DNA of 64,000 nt from positions 1 to 64,000 of the forward strand of contig NZ_OX579588.1 of NCBI RefSeq assembly GCF_951229915.1, written 5' to 3'. Position numbers and translations under genes: made by a program. The first letter of the stretch is position 1; each line of letters starts with the position of its first letter. The notes under the pieces are model-generated. The model saw only the letters and a program-made list of their open reading frames with translations, was not told where the DNA came from and did not search any database. Source of the stretch: Candidatus Ornithobacterium hominis (GTDB lineage: Bacteria > Bacteroidota > Bacteroidia > Flavobacteriales > Weeksellaceae). Below are positions 24,814 through 33,687 of the stretch, one piece after another.

Positions 24814-25579
24814 TATTTTATTCAGCAAAATAGTGGGCAGCAACGAAAAACATTTGCTGATTCTCCACGGATTATTTGGGCAATTAGACAACTGGGGAAC
24901 GCTGGGCAATCGATTTGCAGAAAACTTTACCGTTCATTTATTAGACGCCAGAAACCACGGGCGCAGTTTCCATTCTGCCGAGATGAGCCATGAGCTGATG
25001 GCAGAAGACTTACTAAATTATATCGAAGCCCAAAAGATTGATTCAGTCGATTTAATAGGACATTCGCTTGGGGGGAAAGCCGCCATGTATTTTGCACTAG
25101 AACATCCCACAAAGCTTAAGCACCTCTTGGTAGCTGACATTGCTCCCAAAGCCTATGCGCCGCATCATTTAGAAATTATTAAAGCCTTGAAAAATCTTGA
25201 TTTTTCTCAGATAGAACGCCGCAGCGATGCCGACGACCAATTGAAAGCTTTGATAAAAAATGCCGCCGTAAGACAATTTTTACTCAAAAGTTTAAATCGG
25301 AAAAAGAACGGAATCTATGAACTAAGATTTAATCTTGATGCTTTGAGTAAGAATTACAACGAATTGATAGGGCATAACTTGCCTGATAAAAAATTTGAAG
25401 GGGAAACACTATTTTTGGGAGGGAAAAACTCCAGTTATATCGAGAAAGGTGATGAAATATTGATTCATCGCTATTTTCCCAGAGCAGAAATCAAGCAAAT
25501 CCAACAAGCAGGCCACTGGCTACATGCCGAGAAGCCTGATGAATTTTATGAAATTTCGATGAATTTTTTTAAGCCTTAA
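24794..25579 (+). CDS. Alpha/beta-fold hydrolase
   Basis: 261 residues of the YbfF-like esterase type. The oxyanion segment is LHGLFGQLDNWG (about 25-36), the nucleophile elbow is GHSLGGKA (Ser near 97), and the catalytic His is in AGHWLHAEKP near 242-251. Substrate unknown; relatives act on small esters and thioesters. ATG 24794 or 24803 may be used. Translationally coupled to pdxJ. Its final codons (FFKP-stop) and stop codon are formed by an iterated-palindrome copy (25571-25577), and a second copy (25182-25188) encodes IIKALKNL. Confidence 0.83.
   Translation: MQKMSNNILFSKIVGSNEKHLLILHGLFGQLDNWGTLGNRFAENFTVHLLDARNHGRSFHSAEMSHELMAEDLLNYIEAQKIDSVDLIGHSLGGKAAMYFALEHPTKLKHLLVADIAPKAYAPHHLEIIKALKNLDFSQIERRSDADDQLKALIKNAAVRQFLLKSLNRKKNGIYELRFNLDALSKNYNELIGHNLPDKKFEGETLFLGGKNSSYIEKGDEILIHRYFPRAEIKQIQQAGHWLHAEKPDEFYEISMNFFKP
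25571..25577. repeat. Iterated palindrome at the hydrolase/folB junction
   Basis: Core AAGCCTT with seven T to the left and nine A to the right. It supplies the last lysine, proline and part of the stop codon of the hydrolase gene, and its A tract runs up to the folB ATG. Confidence 0.8.
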
Positions 25580-25585
25580 AAAAAA

Positions 25586-25942
25586 ATGTTTAAAATAGAA
25601 ATTAAAAATATAGAAGTTTATGCTTATCACGGCGTTTTACCCGAAGAAAACATCATCGGAGCCACCTATCAAATCGATGTTGCAGTGTGGACAAATGCCG
25701 AGATGGCAGCAAAAACTGATGAGGTAAAAAATACCATTAGCTATGCTGATTTGAATGCTATTATTTTAGAAGAAATGAAAATTCAAGCGAAATTATTAGA
25801 GCATTTATGTTATCGGATGGCGTGCAAAATTCATGAGGAATTTTCTTCGATTCAGAAGATTGAACTGACAGTAAGGAAGTTAGCACCGCCGATGCCTGGC
25901 AAAATGGATTATGCTGCGGTGACTTACATCAAAAATTTTTAA
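25586..25942 (+). CDS. folB: Dihydroneopterin aldolase
   Basis: Folate biosynthesis enzyme cleaving dihydroneopterin. 118 residues, typical. IEVYAYHGVLPEE (about 9-21) holds the catalytic Tyr and Glu region, TISYADLNAII near 47-57, LEHLCYRMACKI, and the C-terminal TVRKLAPPMPGKMDYAAVTY with the catalytic Lys region. Starts six bases after the hydrolase stop, so it is the third gene of the pdxJ group. A stable hairpin follows. Confidence 0.93.
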   Translation: MFKIEIKNIEVYAYHGVLPEENIIGATYQIDVAVWTNAEMAAKTDEVKNTISYADLNAIILEEMKIQAKLLEHLCYRMACKIHEEFSSIQKIELTVRKLAPPMPGKMDYAAVTYIKNF

Positions 25943-25950
25943 TAGAAAAA

Positions 25951-25973
25951 CTCCCGTTCATAAGGAACGGGAG
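25951..25973 (+). terminator. Hairpin after folB (atypical terminator)
   Basis: A perfect 9-bp GC-rich stem (25951-25959 with 25965-25973, CTCCCGTTC/GAACGGGAG) and five-base loop, but without a T run behind it. It may stabilise the 3' end or terminate weakly. Confidence 0.5.
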
Positions 25974-26137
25974 CAAAATTCTAACACATGAGGACAAAAT
26001 ACTAATTCTGTGTACTTTGCTATATGTGAATCAAATGATGTGCCATAAGAGTTTAAATAAATTTAAAGGAGTAACAAACTATTGTTAAATTAAAATTCTT
26101 ATTCTTTCTAAGTTTTCACTAAATTTAGAAATCTTTT

Positions 26138-26144
26138 AAGGCTT
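26138..26144. repeat. Iterated palindrome upstream of mpl
   Basis: Core AAGGCTT with left flank ATCTTTT and right flank of seven A, 34 bases before the mpl promoter core. Confidence 0.7.
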
Positions 26145-26178
26145 AAAAAAATCATTTTAGAAGCCTCATAAAATTCAT

Positions 26179-26186
26179 TATTTTTG
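26179..26186 (+). promoter_or_regulatory. Promoter core of mpl
   Basis: TATTTTTG matches TAnnTTTG, 16 bases before the start codon at 26203. Confidence 0.55.
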
Positions 26187-26202
26187 GTTGAAATAATAGT
26201 GT

Positions 26203-27546
26203 ATGAAAAAAATTCATTTTATTGCCATAGGAGGAAGTGCGATGCATAATTTAGCCATTTCTCTCCACGAAAAAGGATATAAAATCACAGGTTCTGATGA
26301 TTCTTTGTTTGAACCCTCAAAATCTCGCCTCGAGCAGCGCAACATTGCACCTAAAGAAATAGGCTGGTTTGAGGAAAACATTACCCCCGATTTAGATGCA
26401 GTGATTCTTGGCATGCATGCCCACGCAGATAATCCTGAGCTTCAGAGAGCTAAAGAATTAAACATTCCGATTTATTCATATCCTGAATTTCTTTATGAGC
26501 AATCCAAAAATCAGACGCGTGTAGTCATTGGCGGTTCGCACGGGAAAACAACAATCACCTCAATGATTTTGCATGTTTTGCACTACCACGAGAGGAAAGA
26601 GAATTACATGGTCGGTGCACAGCTAGAGGGATTTGATGTGATGGTTCGCCTGCAAGATGATGCCGATTTTATGATAATGGAAGGAGATGAGTACCTTTCT
26701 TCTACCATCGACAGACGACCTAAATTTCTACTTTATCAGCCCAATATTGCCTTAATTAGCGGGATAGCTTGGGATCATATAAATGTTTTCCCTACGTTTG
26801 AGAATTACGTGCAGCAATTTCGAGACTTTGTCGCTAGCATTACCAATGGCGGCATTTTGATTTACAATGCAGAGGACTTTGAAGTTCAGAAAGTGATAAA
26901 TCAGAGTGAAAATCCAGTTCGTAAAATTCCATATAAAACACCAAAATATGCGGTGAAAGATGGCAAAACTTATTTGCAAACACCATTTGGTGAGATTCCA
27001 TTGAAAATTTTTGGTCGGCATAATTTGAGTAATTTAGAAGGTGCTAGAACGCTGTGTAATCACCTAGGCATAATGGATGAGGATTTTTACGATGCAATTC
27101 AAAGCTTTGGCGGAGCAGCAAAAAGATTAGAGAAAATCAAAGAAGAAAACGGCAAAATCGTATTCAAAGATTATGCACATTCGCCCAGCAAAGTAAAGTC
27201 TACGGCTAAAGCTGTAAGAGAACAATTCCCCGACAAAAAAATCATTGCTTGCCAGGAATTGCATACCTACAGCTCGCTCAATCGTGATTTTATAGACCAG
27301 TACAAAAATGCGCTAGACCCAGCAGATGAAAAAATTGTTTATTATAGCGAAGATGCCTTGCGGATAAAACGCCGAGAACCCATCCCGCCAGCAGAAATCA
27401 AGCAAGCTTTTGGCGATGAAAGCATTCAAGTTTTTACTAACCCTGAAGATTTAAAAGAATATTTATTTCAGTTGAATAGAGAAGATGCTGTTCTGCTAAT
27501 GATGAGCAGCGGCAACTACGGCGGGTTAGATTTGAAGAGCCTTTAG
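26203..27546 (+). CDS. mpl: Murein tripeptide ligase Mpl
   Basis: Recycles cell-wall tripeptide by joining it to UDP-N-acetylmuramate. 447 residues with Mur-ligase architecture. The N-terminal HFIAIGGSAMHNLAI (4-18) is specific to Mpl rather than MurC. The ATP site is GGSHGKTTITSM (about 110-121), and MEGDEYLSSTIDRRPKF near 153-169 and DYAHSPSKV near 325 complete the active centre. Monocistronic, with promoter core upstream and terminator downstream. Length matches Mpl (about 450). Confidence 0.92.
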   Translation: MKKIHFIAIGGSAMHNLAISLHEKGYKITGSDDSLFEPSKSRLEQRNIAPKEIGWFEENITPDLDAVILGMHAHADNPELQRAKELNIPIYSYPEFLYEQSKNQTRVVIGGSHGKTTITSMILHVLHYHERKENYMVGAQLEGFDVMVRLQDDADFMIMEGDEYLSSTIDRRPKFLLYQPNIALISGIAWDHINVFPTFENYVQQFRDFVASITNGGILIYNAEDFEVQKVINQSENPVRKIPYKTPKYAVKDGKTYLQTPFGEIPLKIFGRHNLSNLEGARTLCNHLGIMDEDFYDAIQSFGGAAKRLEKIKEENGKIVFKDYAHSPSKVKSTAKAVREQFPDKKIIACQELHTYSSLNRDFIDQYKNALDPADEKIVYYSEDALRIKRREPIPPAEIKQAFGDESIQVFTNPEDLKEYLFQLNREDAVLLMMSSGNYGGLDLKSL

Positions 27547-27582
27547 AGAAATTCAGACGCTAGAAAAAAACAAGACTTCAGG

Positions 27583-27629
27583 AAAACTTTGCCAAAGATT
27601 TATTTAATCCAACTTTGGCAAAGTTTTTC
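27583..27629 (+). terminator. Rho-independent terminator of mpl
   Basis: A perfect 15-bp stem (27583-27597 with 27613-27627) with a 15-base loop, closing in a T run. It lies 36 bases after the mpl stop. Confidence 0.88.
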
Positions 27630-27749
27630 TTCTCCATTACTTCTATTGCTTTGTGGAATTATTTTGTGAATGCTTTGGAATAAATAGAAAATAGATCTAC
27701 CCTTTACAGCCACTTCACAATCAACTAATTAGCACAAATCGCAAAATAT

Positions 27750-29252
27750 TTACTGATGATGGCGATTAGGTTTAAAGAATCTCAGCAAGAAATCTTGGTC
27801 TTGCGGATTGTAAGCATTTAATTCAGAATCAAAGGAGAAATTATTTTTCAAAGCCTTAAATAATTCTCCAGAAATTTCTTCGCTCATCATCAATTTCAGT
27901 AGAAAATCACCATTTTTTTCTATAAAAAACGGATTATTTTCAATTTCTAAACCTTCGGGAAGATTAAAATAAAACTCTAAACCTTCTTTCTCGTTATAGA
28001 AAATTAAAAAATTACGAACTTTTTCTTTCAAATTAACTTGCTGCAACATTTGCTGAACTTGCGCTTGGTTAATCTCGTGGTGTTTTTCTACCTCAGCATA
28101 GAAATCATTGATGAAATCAATCGCTGAAGAAACATCAGCTAAATGGAAAAAGGAATGCGAAGCCTGTTGCTTAAAATAATTTTCCTCCCAAGCAAGACGA
28201 TTTTTTCGATTTTCAATTTCCACTTCTGTTTCAAATAGATGTGCCGATGGAAATTGATTTCTATACGCATCAGCAATTTTTTCATCAAACGTATTGACCC
28301 AAAGAATCCCAGTGATGACATATTTCCCTTCCCAACGGCAAATCCCAGCGCTAAACAAAGCATTGGGTGGCAATTTTTTTGCCTCAGTAAAGTTATCACC
28401 CGCCAAAGTTACTATTTTGCCTGAAACTAAATGCTCTACTTTTAAATTTTTTCCGTCCAGCTCAATGAAGCGAAAAACATTCTGTTGATTTTCTGAGAGA
28501 TTTTTTAAGGCTTTAGAAAATTCAGCATTTTCACCATTCATTGCGGCAGCCCACTCGCAGCTGCGCAAGCCGAGAAGTTTGGTTTTTTGATTGATGGTGT
28601 AGTAATCTCTGAAACTTTTATAACGCTGAAAACCTGCTTGCGAGGAATCTTGCATCAATGGCTGACTTTTGAAATGAAAATCAACCGCTGTATCGTATTT
28701 GAGCAAGAAACTTTTTACCAAAAGTTTATCAAAGAAATAACGTACTTCATCAAAATTATGTTCATCTTTTATACTAAAATAAGTTTTTAACGCTGTATTT
28801 TCTGGAGCAAATTCATACGATTCATCTAAGATTTCAAAAACAGCTTGAGCGATTTGAGTAAAACTTTCATTTTTGGGATTGAACAAAAAATCTTGCTTGG
28901 GTAAATTGAAAAAATACCAAACTAAAAATTGAACATCATCTAAATTTATATCATCTGCAGAATTTTCAGCTTCAAAAAAGGGTAAATTTTTACCGTAAAG
29001 ATCTTGGTTTAAATTTTTAAAGCCTTTAAAAATCTCTGTTTGTGAGATAAAATCTTCAAAATAAGAAGTTAAAAAAACAGCCAAATCTCGGAGGTCTTCC
29101 GTTTCTAAATGCTCTAAAATCAAATGTTGCGAGCGGATTTCAAATAACTTTTCTTGAATTTGATTTGCCAAATTCATGTAAAAAATATCTGCTGTTCCTT
29201 CTTTCGTATAGGGCTGATATGCTAACCAATCTTTGATGTATAACTTATTCAT
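27750..29252 (-). CDS. DUF3843-like protein, unknown function
   Basis: 500 residues, soluble, no signal peptide. The opening LYIKDWLAYQPYTKEGTADIFYMNLANQI (in pieces, 3-31) resembles the Bacteroidota family DUF3843, which I recall only from that N-terminal pattern. No catalytic motif is evident; the chain is rich in Phe, Asn and Glu and mostly helical in appearance. Starts after tyrS (44 bases). It is unusually rich in the iterated palindrome, with three internal copies (27851, 28507, 29020) encoding FKALKNN, SKALKNL and FKGFKNL, plus one just upstream. Confidence 0.6.
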   Translation of the reverse strand: MNKLYIKDWLAYQPYTKEGTADIFYMNLANQIQEKLFEIRSQHLILEHLETEDLRDLAVFLTSYFEDFISQTEIFKGFKNLNQDLYGKNLPFFEAENSADDINLDDVQFLVWYFFNLPKQDFLFNPKNESFTQIAQAVFEILDESYEFAPENTALKTYFSIKDEHNFDEVRYFFDKLLVKSFLLKYDTAVDFHFKSQPLMQDSSQAGFQRYKSFRDYYTINQKTKLLGLRSCEWAAAMNGENAEFSKALKNLSENQQNVFRFIELDGKNLKVEHLVSGKIVTLAGDNFTEAKKLPPNALFSAGICRWEGKYVITGILWVNTFDEKIADAYRNQFPSAHLFETEVEIENRKNRLAWEENYFKQQASHSFFHLADVSSAIDFINDFYAEVEKHHEINQAQVQQMLQQVNLKEKVRNFLIFYNEKEGLEFYFNLPEGLEIENNPFFIEKNGDFLLKLMMSEEISGELFKALKNNFSFDSELNAYNPQDQDFLLRFFKPNRHHQ

Positions 29253-29275
29253 TTTCAGGTTCTAAATATTTTTTT

Positions 29276-29282
29276 AAGGCTT
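29276..29282. repeat. Iterated palindrome between tyrS and the DUF3843-like gene
   Basis: Core AAGGCTT after a run of seven T, in the 43-base gap between the two minus-strand genes. Confidence 0.65.
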
Positions 29283-29295
29283 AGATAATTTTGGA

Positions 29296-30588
29296 TTAAT
29301 CTACGATTAAAACAAAATAATTCTTCTTACCTCGCTGTAGGAGAATGTATTTCCCGTTGATTAAATTCTCTTCGCTCAAGCTAAAATCTTCTCCAACTTT
29401 ATCTTTATTGACAGAAATAGAATTCTGCTCAATGGCTCGGCGCGCTTCACCTTTTGATTTTAGAAATTCAGTTTTAGTTGAAAGGATTTCTAAGAAATCA
29501 TCTTGCAGTTCATTGCGAGAAATTTGACTTTGTGGGACGCCTTCAAACACGGCCAAAAAGCTTGTTTCGTCCAATTGCTTTAGGTCTGCAGAAGTTGAGT
29601 TCCCGAAGAGAATTTGGCTGGCTTTTTGAGCTTTATGGAGTTCATCTTCGCCATGCACAAGTTTTGTAACTTCTTCTGCAAGCGTTTTTTGCAAAATTCT
29701 TTTGTGTGGTTCTTCTTGGTGAGCGTTAGCTAATTTTTGAATGCTTTCTTGGTCTAAGAAAGTGTAATATTTCATGAATTTTTCGGCATCTTCATCTGCA
29801 ACGTTTAGCCAAAATTGGTAGAATTTATAAACGCTTGTTTTATCAGCATCAAGCCAAATATTTCCGCCTTCAGATTTTCCAAATTTAGAACCGTCAGCCT
29901 TGGTCACGAGCGGACAAGTCAAGGCAAAAGCCTCCGTTTTACCTTCGGTCATTCGGCGGATAAGTTCGGTTCCCGTCGTCATATTCCCCCACTGGTCGCT
30001 ACCGCCCATTTGCATTTTGATGCCTTTCTCTTGGTAGAGATGATAAAAATCATAGCCCTGAATCAGTTGATAGGTAAATTCGGTGAAAGACATTCCTACA
30101 CCGCTATCGCTAGAGAGTCTTTTTTTTACTGAATCTTTGGACATCATATAGTTGACTGTGATTCTTTTTCCTACGTTTCGAGCAAAATCAATGAATGAAA
30201 AATCTTTCATCCAATCATAATTATTTACGAGTTCGGGTGCATTCTCTGCTGTGCTTTCAAAATTGATGAAGCGAGATAAAACGCGTTTAATCCCTGCCAC
30301 ATTTTTAGCTAGAGTTTCTTCGTCTAGCAGGTTTCTTTCGTCAGACTTTCCGGTGGGGTCACCAATCATGCCTGTAGCTCCGCCAACAAGTGCAACTGGC
30401 TTATGACCAGCCTGTTGAAAACGCATGAGCAAAATAATAGGAACCAAACTCCCGATGTGCAGGGAATCGGCTGTAGGGTCAAAACCAATGTATGCTTTGG
30501 TAGATTCGCTTTTGAGTTGCTCTTCTAATCCTGGGGTGCAGTCTTGAATCATTCCTCGCCAACGTAAATCTGCTAAAAAATCTTTCAT
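29296..30588 (-). CDS. tyrS: Tyrosyl-tRNA synthetase
   Basis: Charges tRNA-Tyr. 430 residues from ATG 30588; an upstream TTG/ATG frame would cross the promoter core. Class I signatures are SLHIGSLVP (HIGH-like, about 42-50) and KFGKSEGGN (KMSKS-like, about 231-239), with the tyrosine site [12 protein letters not shown] near 194. The C-terminal S4-like domain ([18 protein letters not shown]) binds tRNA. Transcribed with the DUF3843-like gene. Confidence 0.96.
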   Translation of the reverse strand: MKDFLADLRWRGMIQDCTPGLEEQLKSESTKAYIGFDPTADSLHIGSLVPIILLMRFQQAGHKPVALVGGATGMIGDPTGKSDERNLLDEETLAKNVAGIKRVLSRFINFESTAENAPELVNNYDWMKDFSFIDFARNVGKRITVNYMMSKDSVKKRLSSDSGVGMSFTEFTYQLIQGYDFYHLYQEKGIKMQMGGSDQWGNMTTGTELIRRMTEGKTEAFALTCPLVTKADGSKFGKSEGGNIWLDADKTSVYKFYQFWLNVADEDAEKFMKYYTFLDQESIQKLANAHQEEPHKRILQKTLAEEVTKLVHGEDELHKAQKASQILFGNSTSADLKQLDETSFLAVFEGVPQSQISRNELQDDFLEILSTKTEFLKSKGEARRAIEQNSISVNKDKVGEDFSLSEENLINGKYILLQRGKKNYFVLIVD

Positions 30589-30616
30589 GGAGTATAAGTT
30601 TAAATACTGAAAAGTA

Positions 30617-30624
30617 CAAAAATA
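30617..30624 (-). promoter_or_regulatory. Promoter core of tyrS
   Basis: TATTTTTG on the minus strand, 28 bases before ATG 30588. It supports that start against longer alternatives. Confidence 0.6.
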
Positions 30625-30645
30625 AGAAATTAACCCGTAGTGCAT

Positions 30646-30895
30646 TACTAGACGAGATTTATTTTTAGCTCATTAATATTTCTTTGGAATATAAATTTAT
30701 TGAGTTACTGAATTGAATGATATTCAAATAAATGTACGAATTTTTATAATTTTATGAGCAACTTTTTTATTTTGATTTTCCAAATGTACAATGGGTGAAG
30801 TTAGTCCATCTCTACGAAAATGTGTATGTATTGCTCTAATGTTTTATGAATTTACAATATTTTTTCAAAATTTTTAAAGGCTTATTAAATATTTA
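30646..30895. other. Intergenic region between PBP1A and tyrS
   Basis: About 250 AT-rich bases with no convincing gene or hairpin terminator. It holds an iterated-palindrome copy at 30877-30883, 13 bases past the PBP1A stop, and a stretch (about 30753-30803) that resembles part of the gap before trkA. Confidence 0.4.
30877..30883. repeat. Iterated palindrome after PBP1A
   Basis: Core AAGGCTT with left flank AATTTTTA and right flank ATTAAAT, just beyond the PBP1A stop codon. Confidence 0.6.
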
Positions 30896-33214
30896 TTATT
30901 CAAAAGAAATCGTATCATTGCTTGAGGACAAGATTTCATTTACTGACTTCTCTCTTGACTGAGTTTTCTGAGGTTGTTGATAATTTCCAATATTTCCGAA
31001 GTCATAAAATCCGCTATTTACCGAGCTACAATCCCATTTTCTCTCTATGCCCTCTGGTTTTTCAAATTTATCTTTTTGTGAAATGCCAAATTCTTTCCCT
31101 TCTTTATAGACTTTTTGCATAAAATATGCCCAAATGGGTAATGCCATTTTGGCTCCTTGTGAGTGCCAACCAGGGAAGTGAGCTGCACGGTCTTCATTCC
31201 CCACCCAAACGCCTGTAACCAAGTTTGGAGTAAGACCGATGTACCAAGAGTCTGAGCCAGCATTCGTTGTTCCAGTCTTACCACCTACTTCTCCTGTTAT
31301 ACCATATCTTCTCACGCCAGAAGCTGTTCCTTTTTCCACGACGCCCTCGAGTAAATCTATCATGGTAAAGGCAACTTCTTCACTTAATACTTCTCTGGTT
31401 TCTGGCTCAAAATCTTTAATGATTTTTCCATTTTTATCTTCGATAGACAGAATAAATTCTGGTTTGATGTAAATTCCTCCGTTTGCAAAGGTGCTAAAAG
31501 CTCCTACCATTTCATACAAAGTTATATCTGAGGAGCCTAGAGCTATTGTAAGATTATTGGGTATTGGAGATTTTATCCCTAAATCTTTAGCGAGTTGTAT
31601 CACGGCTTCAGGCCCACTTTCTGAGATTAATCTTGCAGAAATCACGTTAACAGAATGTGCTAAGCCATCTCTCAGAGAAAGGGATCCACCATAGCGTCCA
31701 TTGGCATTTTTGGGCTCCCAGTTCCCGCTTTTGAATCTCTCATTAGATACTTGATGGCAAGGTGAGTAGTTCATTTGGTGAATAGCAGTGGCATAAACAA
31801 AAGGTTTGAATGTAGAACCGACTTGTCGACGAGCTTGTTTCACATGGTCATATTTGAAATAATCCCAATCAATGCCTCCTACCCAGGCTTTGATGGTCCC
31901 GTCTTTTGGGTTCATTGCCATCAGCCCTGCTTCTATGATATGTTTATGGTAAATAATGCTATCCATCCAAGATTTATTTTTTCTATATTCTTTTCCTTCC
32001 CATGTGAAAAACTGAACAGATTCTCTTGGTTTATAAAACTCTTCACGAATTTTTTCCTCATCAATTCCTTGTGCATGCATGTTTTTATAGACTTCTGTTC
32101 GGCGCATTGCTGCTTCTAGGATTTCTTTTCGTTTGGCTGAAGAAATGTCATAAAATGGAGCTAAAGAACGTCCTTTCTGAACTTGGAAGAATAATTTTTG
32201 CTCATTGGCCAAATGTTCTTTTATTGACTGCTCGGCCATCTTTTGCATGCGAGAATCGATAGATGTATAGATTTTTAACCCATCACGGTATAAGTCATAG
32301 TGAACACCAAATTTGTCTGCAAATTTCTCAAAATAATCTTCGAGCTCCTTTCGCATCGTGTATTTAAAGTAAGCAGAGTACGTTTCTTTAATGCTACTTT
32401 TCAGCATTTTGAAGTTGATTCCTAGTGGTCTTTCACTGTATTGGGCAAACTCCTGTGGATTTAGAAAGCCATATTTCAGCATTTGTCTTAAGACTATGTT
32501 TCTTTCATTTTTAGCACGTTCAGGATGGTCTACAGGGTTATAATAAACAGGATTTTTTAGCATGGCAATTAGCATCGCAGCTTCATCCACATCTAGATCT
32601 TGAACATTTTTCTGAAAATAGGTTTGTGCCGCTGCTTCCACCCCATTGGCTCTGTAAATAAAGTCAAATTTATTGAGGTACATCGCTATAATCTCCTCTT
32701 TGGTATAGCGCTGCTCTAGCTGTGTTGCGACCACCCATTCTTTTAACTTCTGCTTTACTGCTTCTAATTTATCTTTAGAGCGTTTGATGGTAAACAGTTG
32801 CTTAGCTAATTGCTGTGTTATCGTGCTGCCTCCCCCTTGCTGTCCGCCAGCAAAAACTGCTCTCAGAACGGCTTCTCCATCGATGCCAGAATGCTCATTA
32901 AAACGCACATCTTCTCTTGCATATAAAGCCTTAACCATATGCTCTGGTATATCTTTAAAGTTAACAGGAATTCGCTGTTCTTTCTCAAATTTATCCATCA
33001 AAATACCATCTGACGAATAGATTTCTGAAGCAACATTAATATCTGGATTTTCCAGTTGCTCTACATCTGGTAACGGCCCCAGCATTCCTTCTGAAACGCT
33101 ATATAGAATCCCTGCGATACCTAAAACACTGGCAATTAATAAACCCCAAAATAAGGCAATCAAACGCCAAACCCATGGATTTTTCTTCTTGGTTTTATTC
33201 TTATTATTTGTCAT
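30896..33214 (-). CDS. Bifunctional penicillin-binding protein 1A
   Basis: 772 residues; polymerises and cross-links peptidoglycan at the inner membrane. One N-terminal span (about 15-38). The glycosyltransferase domain shows EDVRFNEHSGID (catalytic Glu near 97), GGSTITQQLAKQLF and KEWVVATQLEQRYTKEEI. The transpeptidase domain has the SxxK motif in GSTFKPF (about 465), SVN in AHSVNVIS, and KTGTT near 645. All catalytic motifs are intact. Start overlaps the gldH stop by four bases, so it is coupled to gldH and ricT. Confidence 0.93.
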   Translation of the reverse strand: MTNNKNKTKKKNPWVWRLIALFWGLLIASVLGIAGILYSVSEGMLGPLPDVEQLENPDINVASEIYSSDGILMDKFEKEQRIPVNFKDIPEHMVKALYAREDVRFNEHSGIDGEAVLRAVFAGGQQGGGSTITQQLAKQLFTIKRSKDKLEAVKQKLKEWVVATQLEQRYTKEEIIAMYLNKFDFIYRANGVEAAAQTYFQKNVQDLDVDEAAMLIAMLKNPVYYNPVDHPERAKNERNIVLRQMLKYGFLNPQEFAQYSERPLGINFKMLKSSIKETYSAYFKYTMRKELEDYFEKFADKFGVHYDLYRDGLKIYTSIDSRMQKMAEQSIKEHLANEQKLFFQVQKGRSLAPFYDISSAKRKEILEAAMRRTEVYKNMHAQGIDEEKIREEFYKPRESVQFFTWEGKEYRKNKSWMDSIIYHKHIIEAGLMAMNPKDGTIKAWVGGIDWDYFKYDHVKQARRQVGSTFKPFVYATAIHQMNYSPCHQVSNERFKSGNWEPKNANGRYGGSLSLRDGLAHSVNVISARLISESGPEAVIQLAKDLGIKSPIPNNLTIALGSSDITLYEMVGAFSTFANGGIYIKPEFILSIEDKNGKIIKDFEPETREVLSEEVAFTMIDLLEGVVEKGTASGVRRYGITGEVGGKTGTTNAGSDSWYIGLTPNLVTGVWVGNEDRAAHFPGWHSQGAKMALPIWAYFMQKVYKEGKEFGISQKDKFEKPEGIERKWDCSSVNSGFYDFGNIGNYQQPQKTQSREKSVNEILSSSNDTISFE

Positions 33215-33687
33215 TTTTTTATTTCATCTATCAGTAAGCTTACACCTTCTATTCCTTTTAATTTTTCGTCTCGCATCCCATGGATTATTTGAATTTGATA
33301 ATCTCCAGAGTCACGAAATGCTATGGAACTTTTATACACCAATTTATTCTGTTTCACAGCTCCCATCCCATCGCCCAGCCATTCTCCGCTAGCCTTAGCT
33401 AGTTGGTATTCTAGTGTATCTATTTTTTCTTCTCCTTTAGGGGTCTTTAGTTTTGTTAACAAATATATATTCCTATATGGATATTCATTATTATTTCTCA
33501 AAATAAAAAAGATATTATACTGATTTCTCATTTGATTCCCCAAAAATTCAAATTTGACGGTATCATTTAGCATCCATTCAGAATTAATATTTTTACTATT
33601 CTTATAGAAATTCTCCTTTTCTTCACAACTTTGGCAAGAAAAAAAACAAAAAACAAAAATTATGAAAATCAGTTTTTTAATCCTCAT
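33211..33687 (-). CDS. gldH: Gliding motility lipoprotein GldH
   Basis: 158 residues with signal peptide and lipobox FFSC (Cys18), followed by a compact beta-rich domain. The family patterns FFILRNNNEYPYRNIYLL (about 75-92), a central GEWLGDGMG and late YQIQIIHGMR identify GldH, an outer-membrane-associated lipoprotein needed for gliding in Flavobacterium; many non-gliding relatives keep it. Overlaps ricT by 11 bases and PBP1A by four. The order ricT-gldH-PBP1A fits what I remember from other Flavobacteriia. Confidence 0.85.
   Translation of the reverse strand: MRIKKLIFIIFVFCFFSCQSCEEKENFYKNSKNINSEWMLNDTVKFEFLGNQMRNQYNIFFILRNNNEYPYRNIYLLTKLKTPKGEEKIDTLEYQLAKASGEWLGDGMGAVKQNKLVYKSSIAFRDSGDYQIQIIHGMRDEKLKGIEGVSLLIDEIKK

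Noticed and set aside
25951..25973. Riboswitch between folB and mpl
   Set aside because: Only one simple hairpin is present, without conserved riboswitch elements; it is better read as a 3'-end structure.
31239..32262. Several plus-strand frames opposite the PBP1A gene
   Set aside because: All lie across intact catalytic motifs of PBP1A and show no domain of their own.
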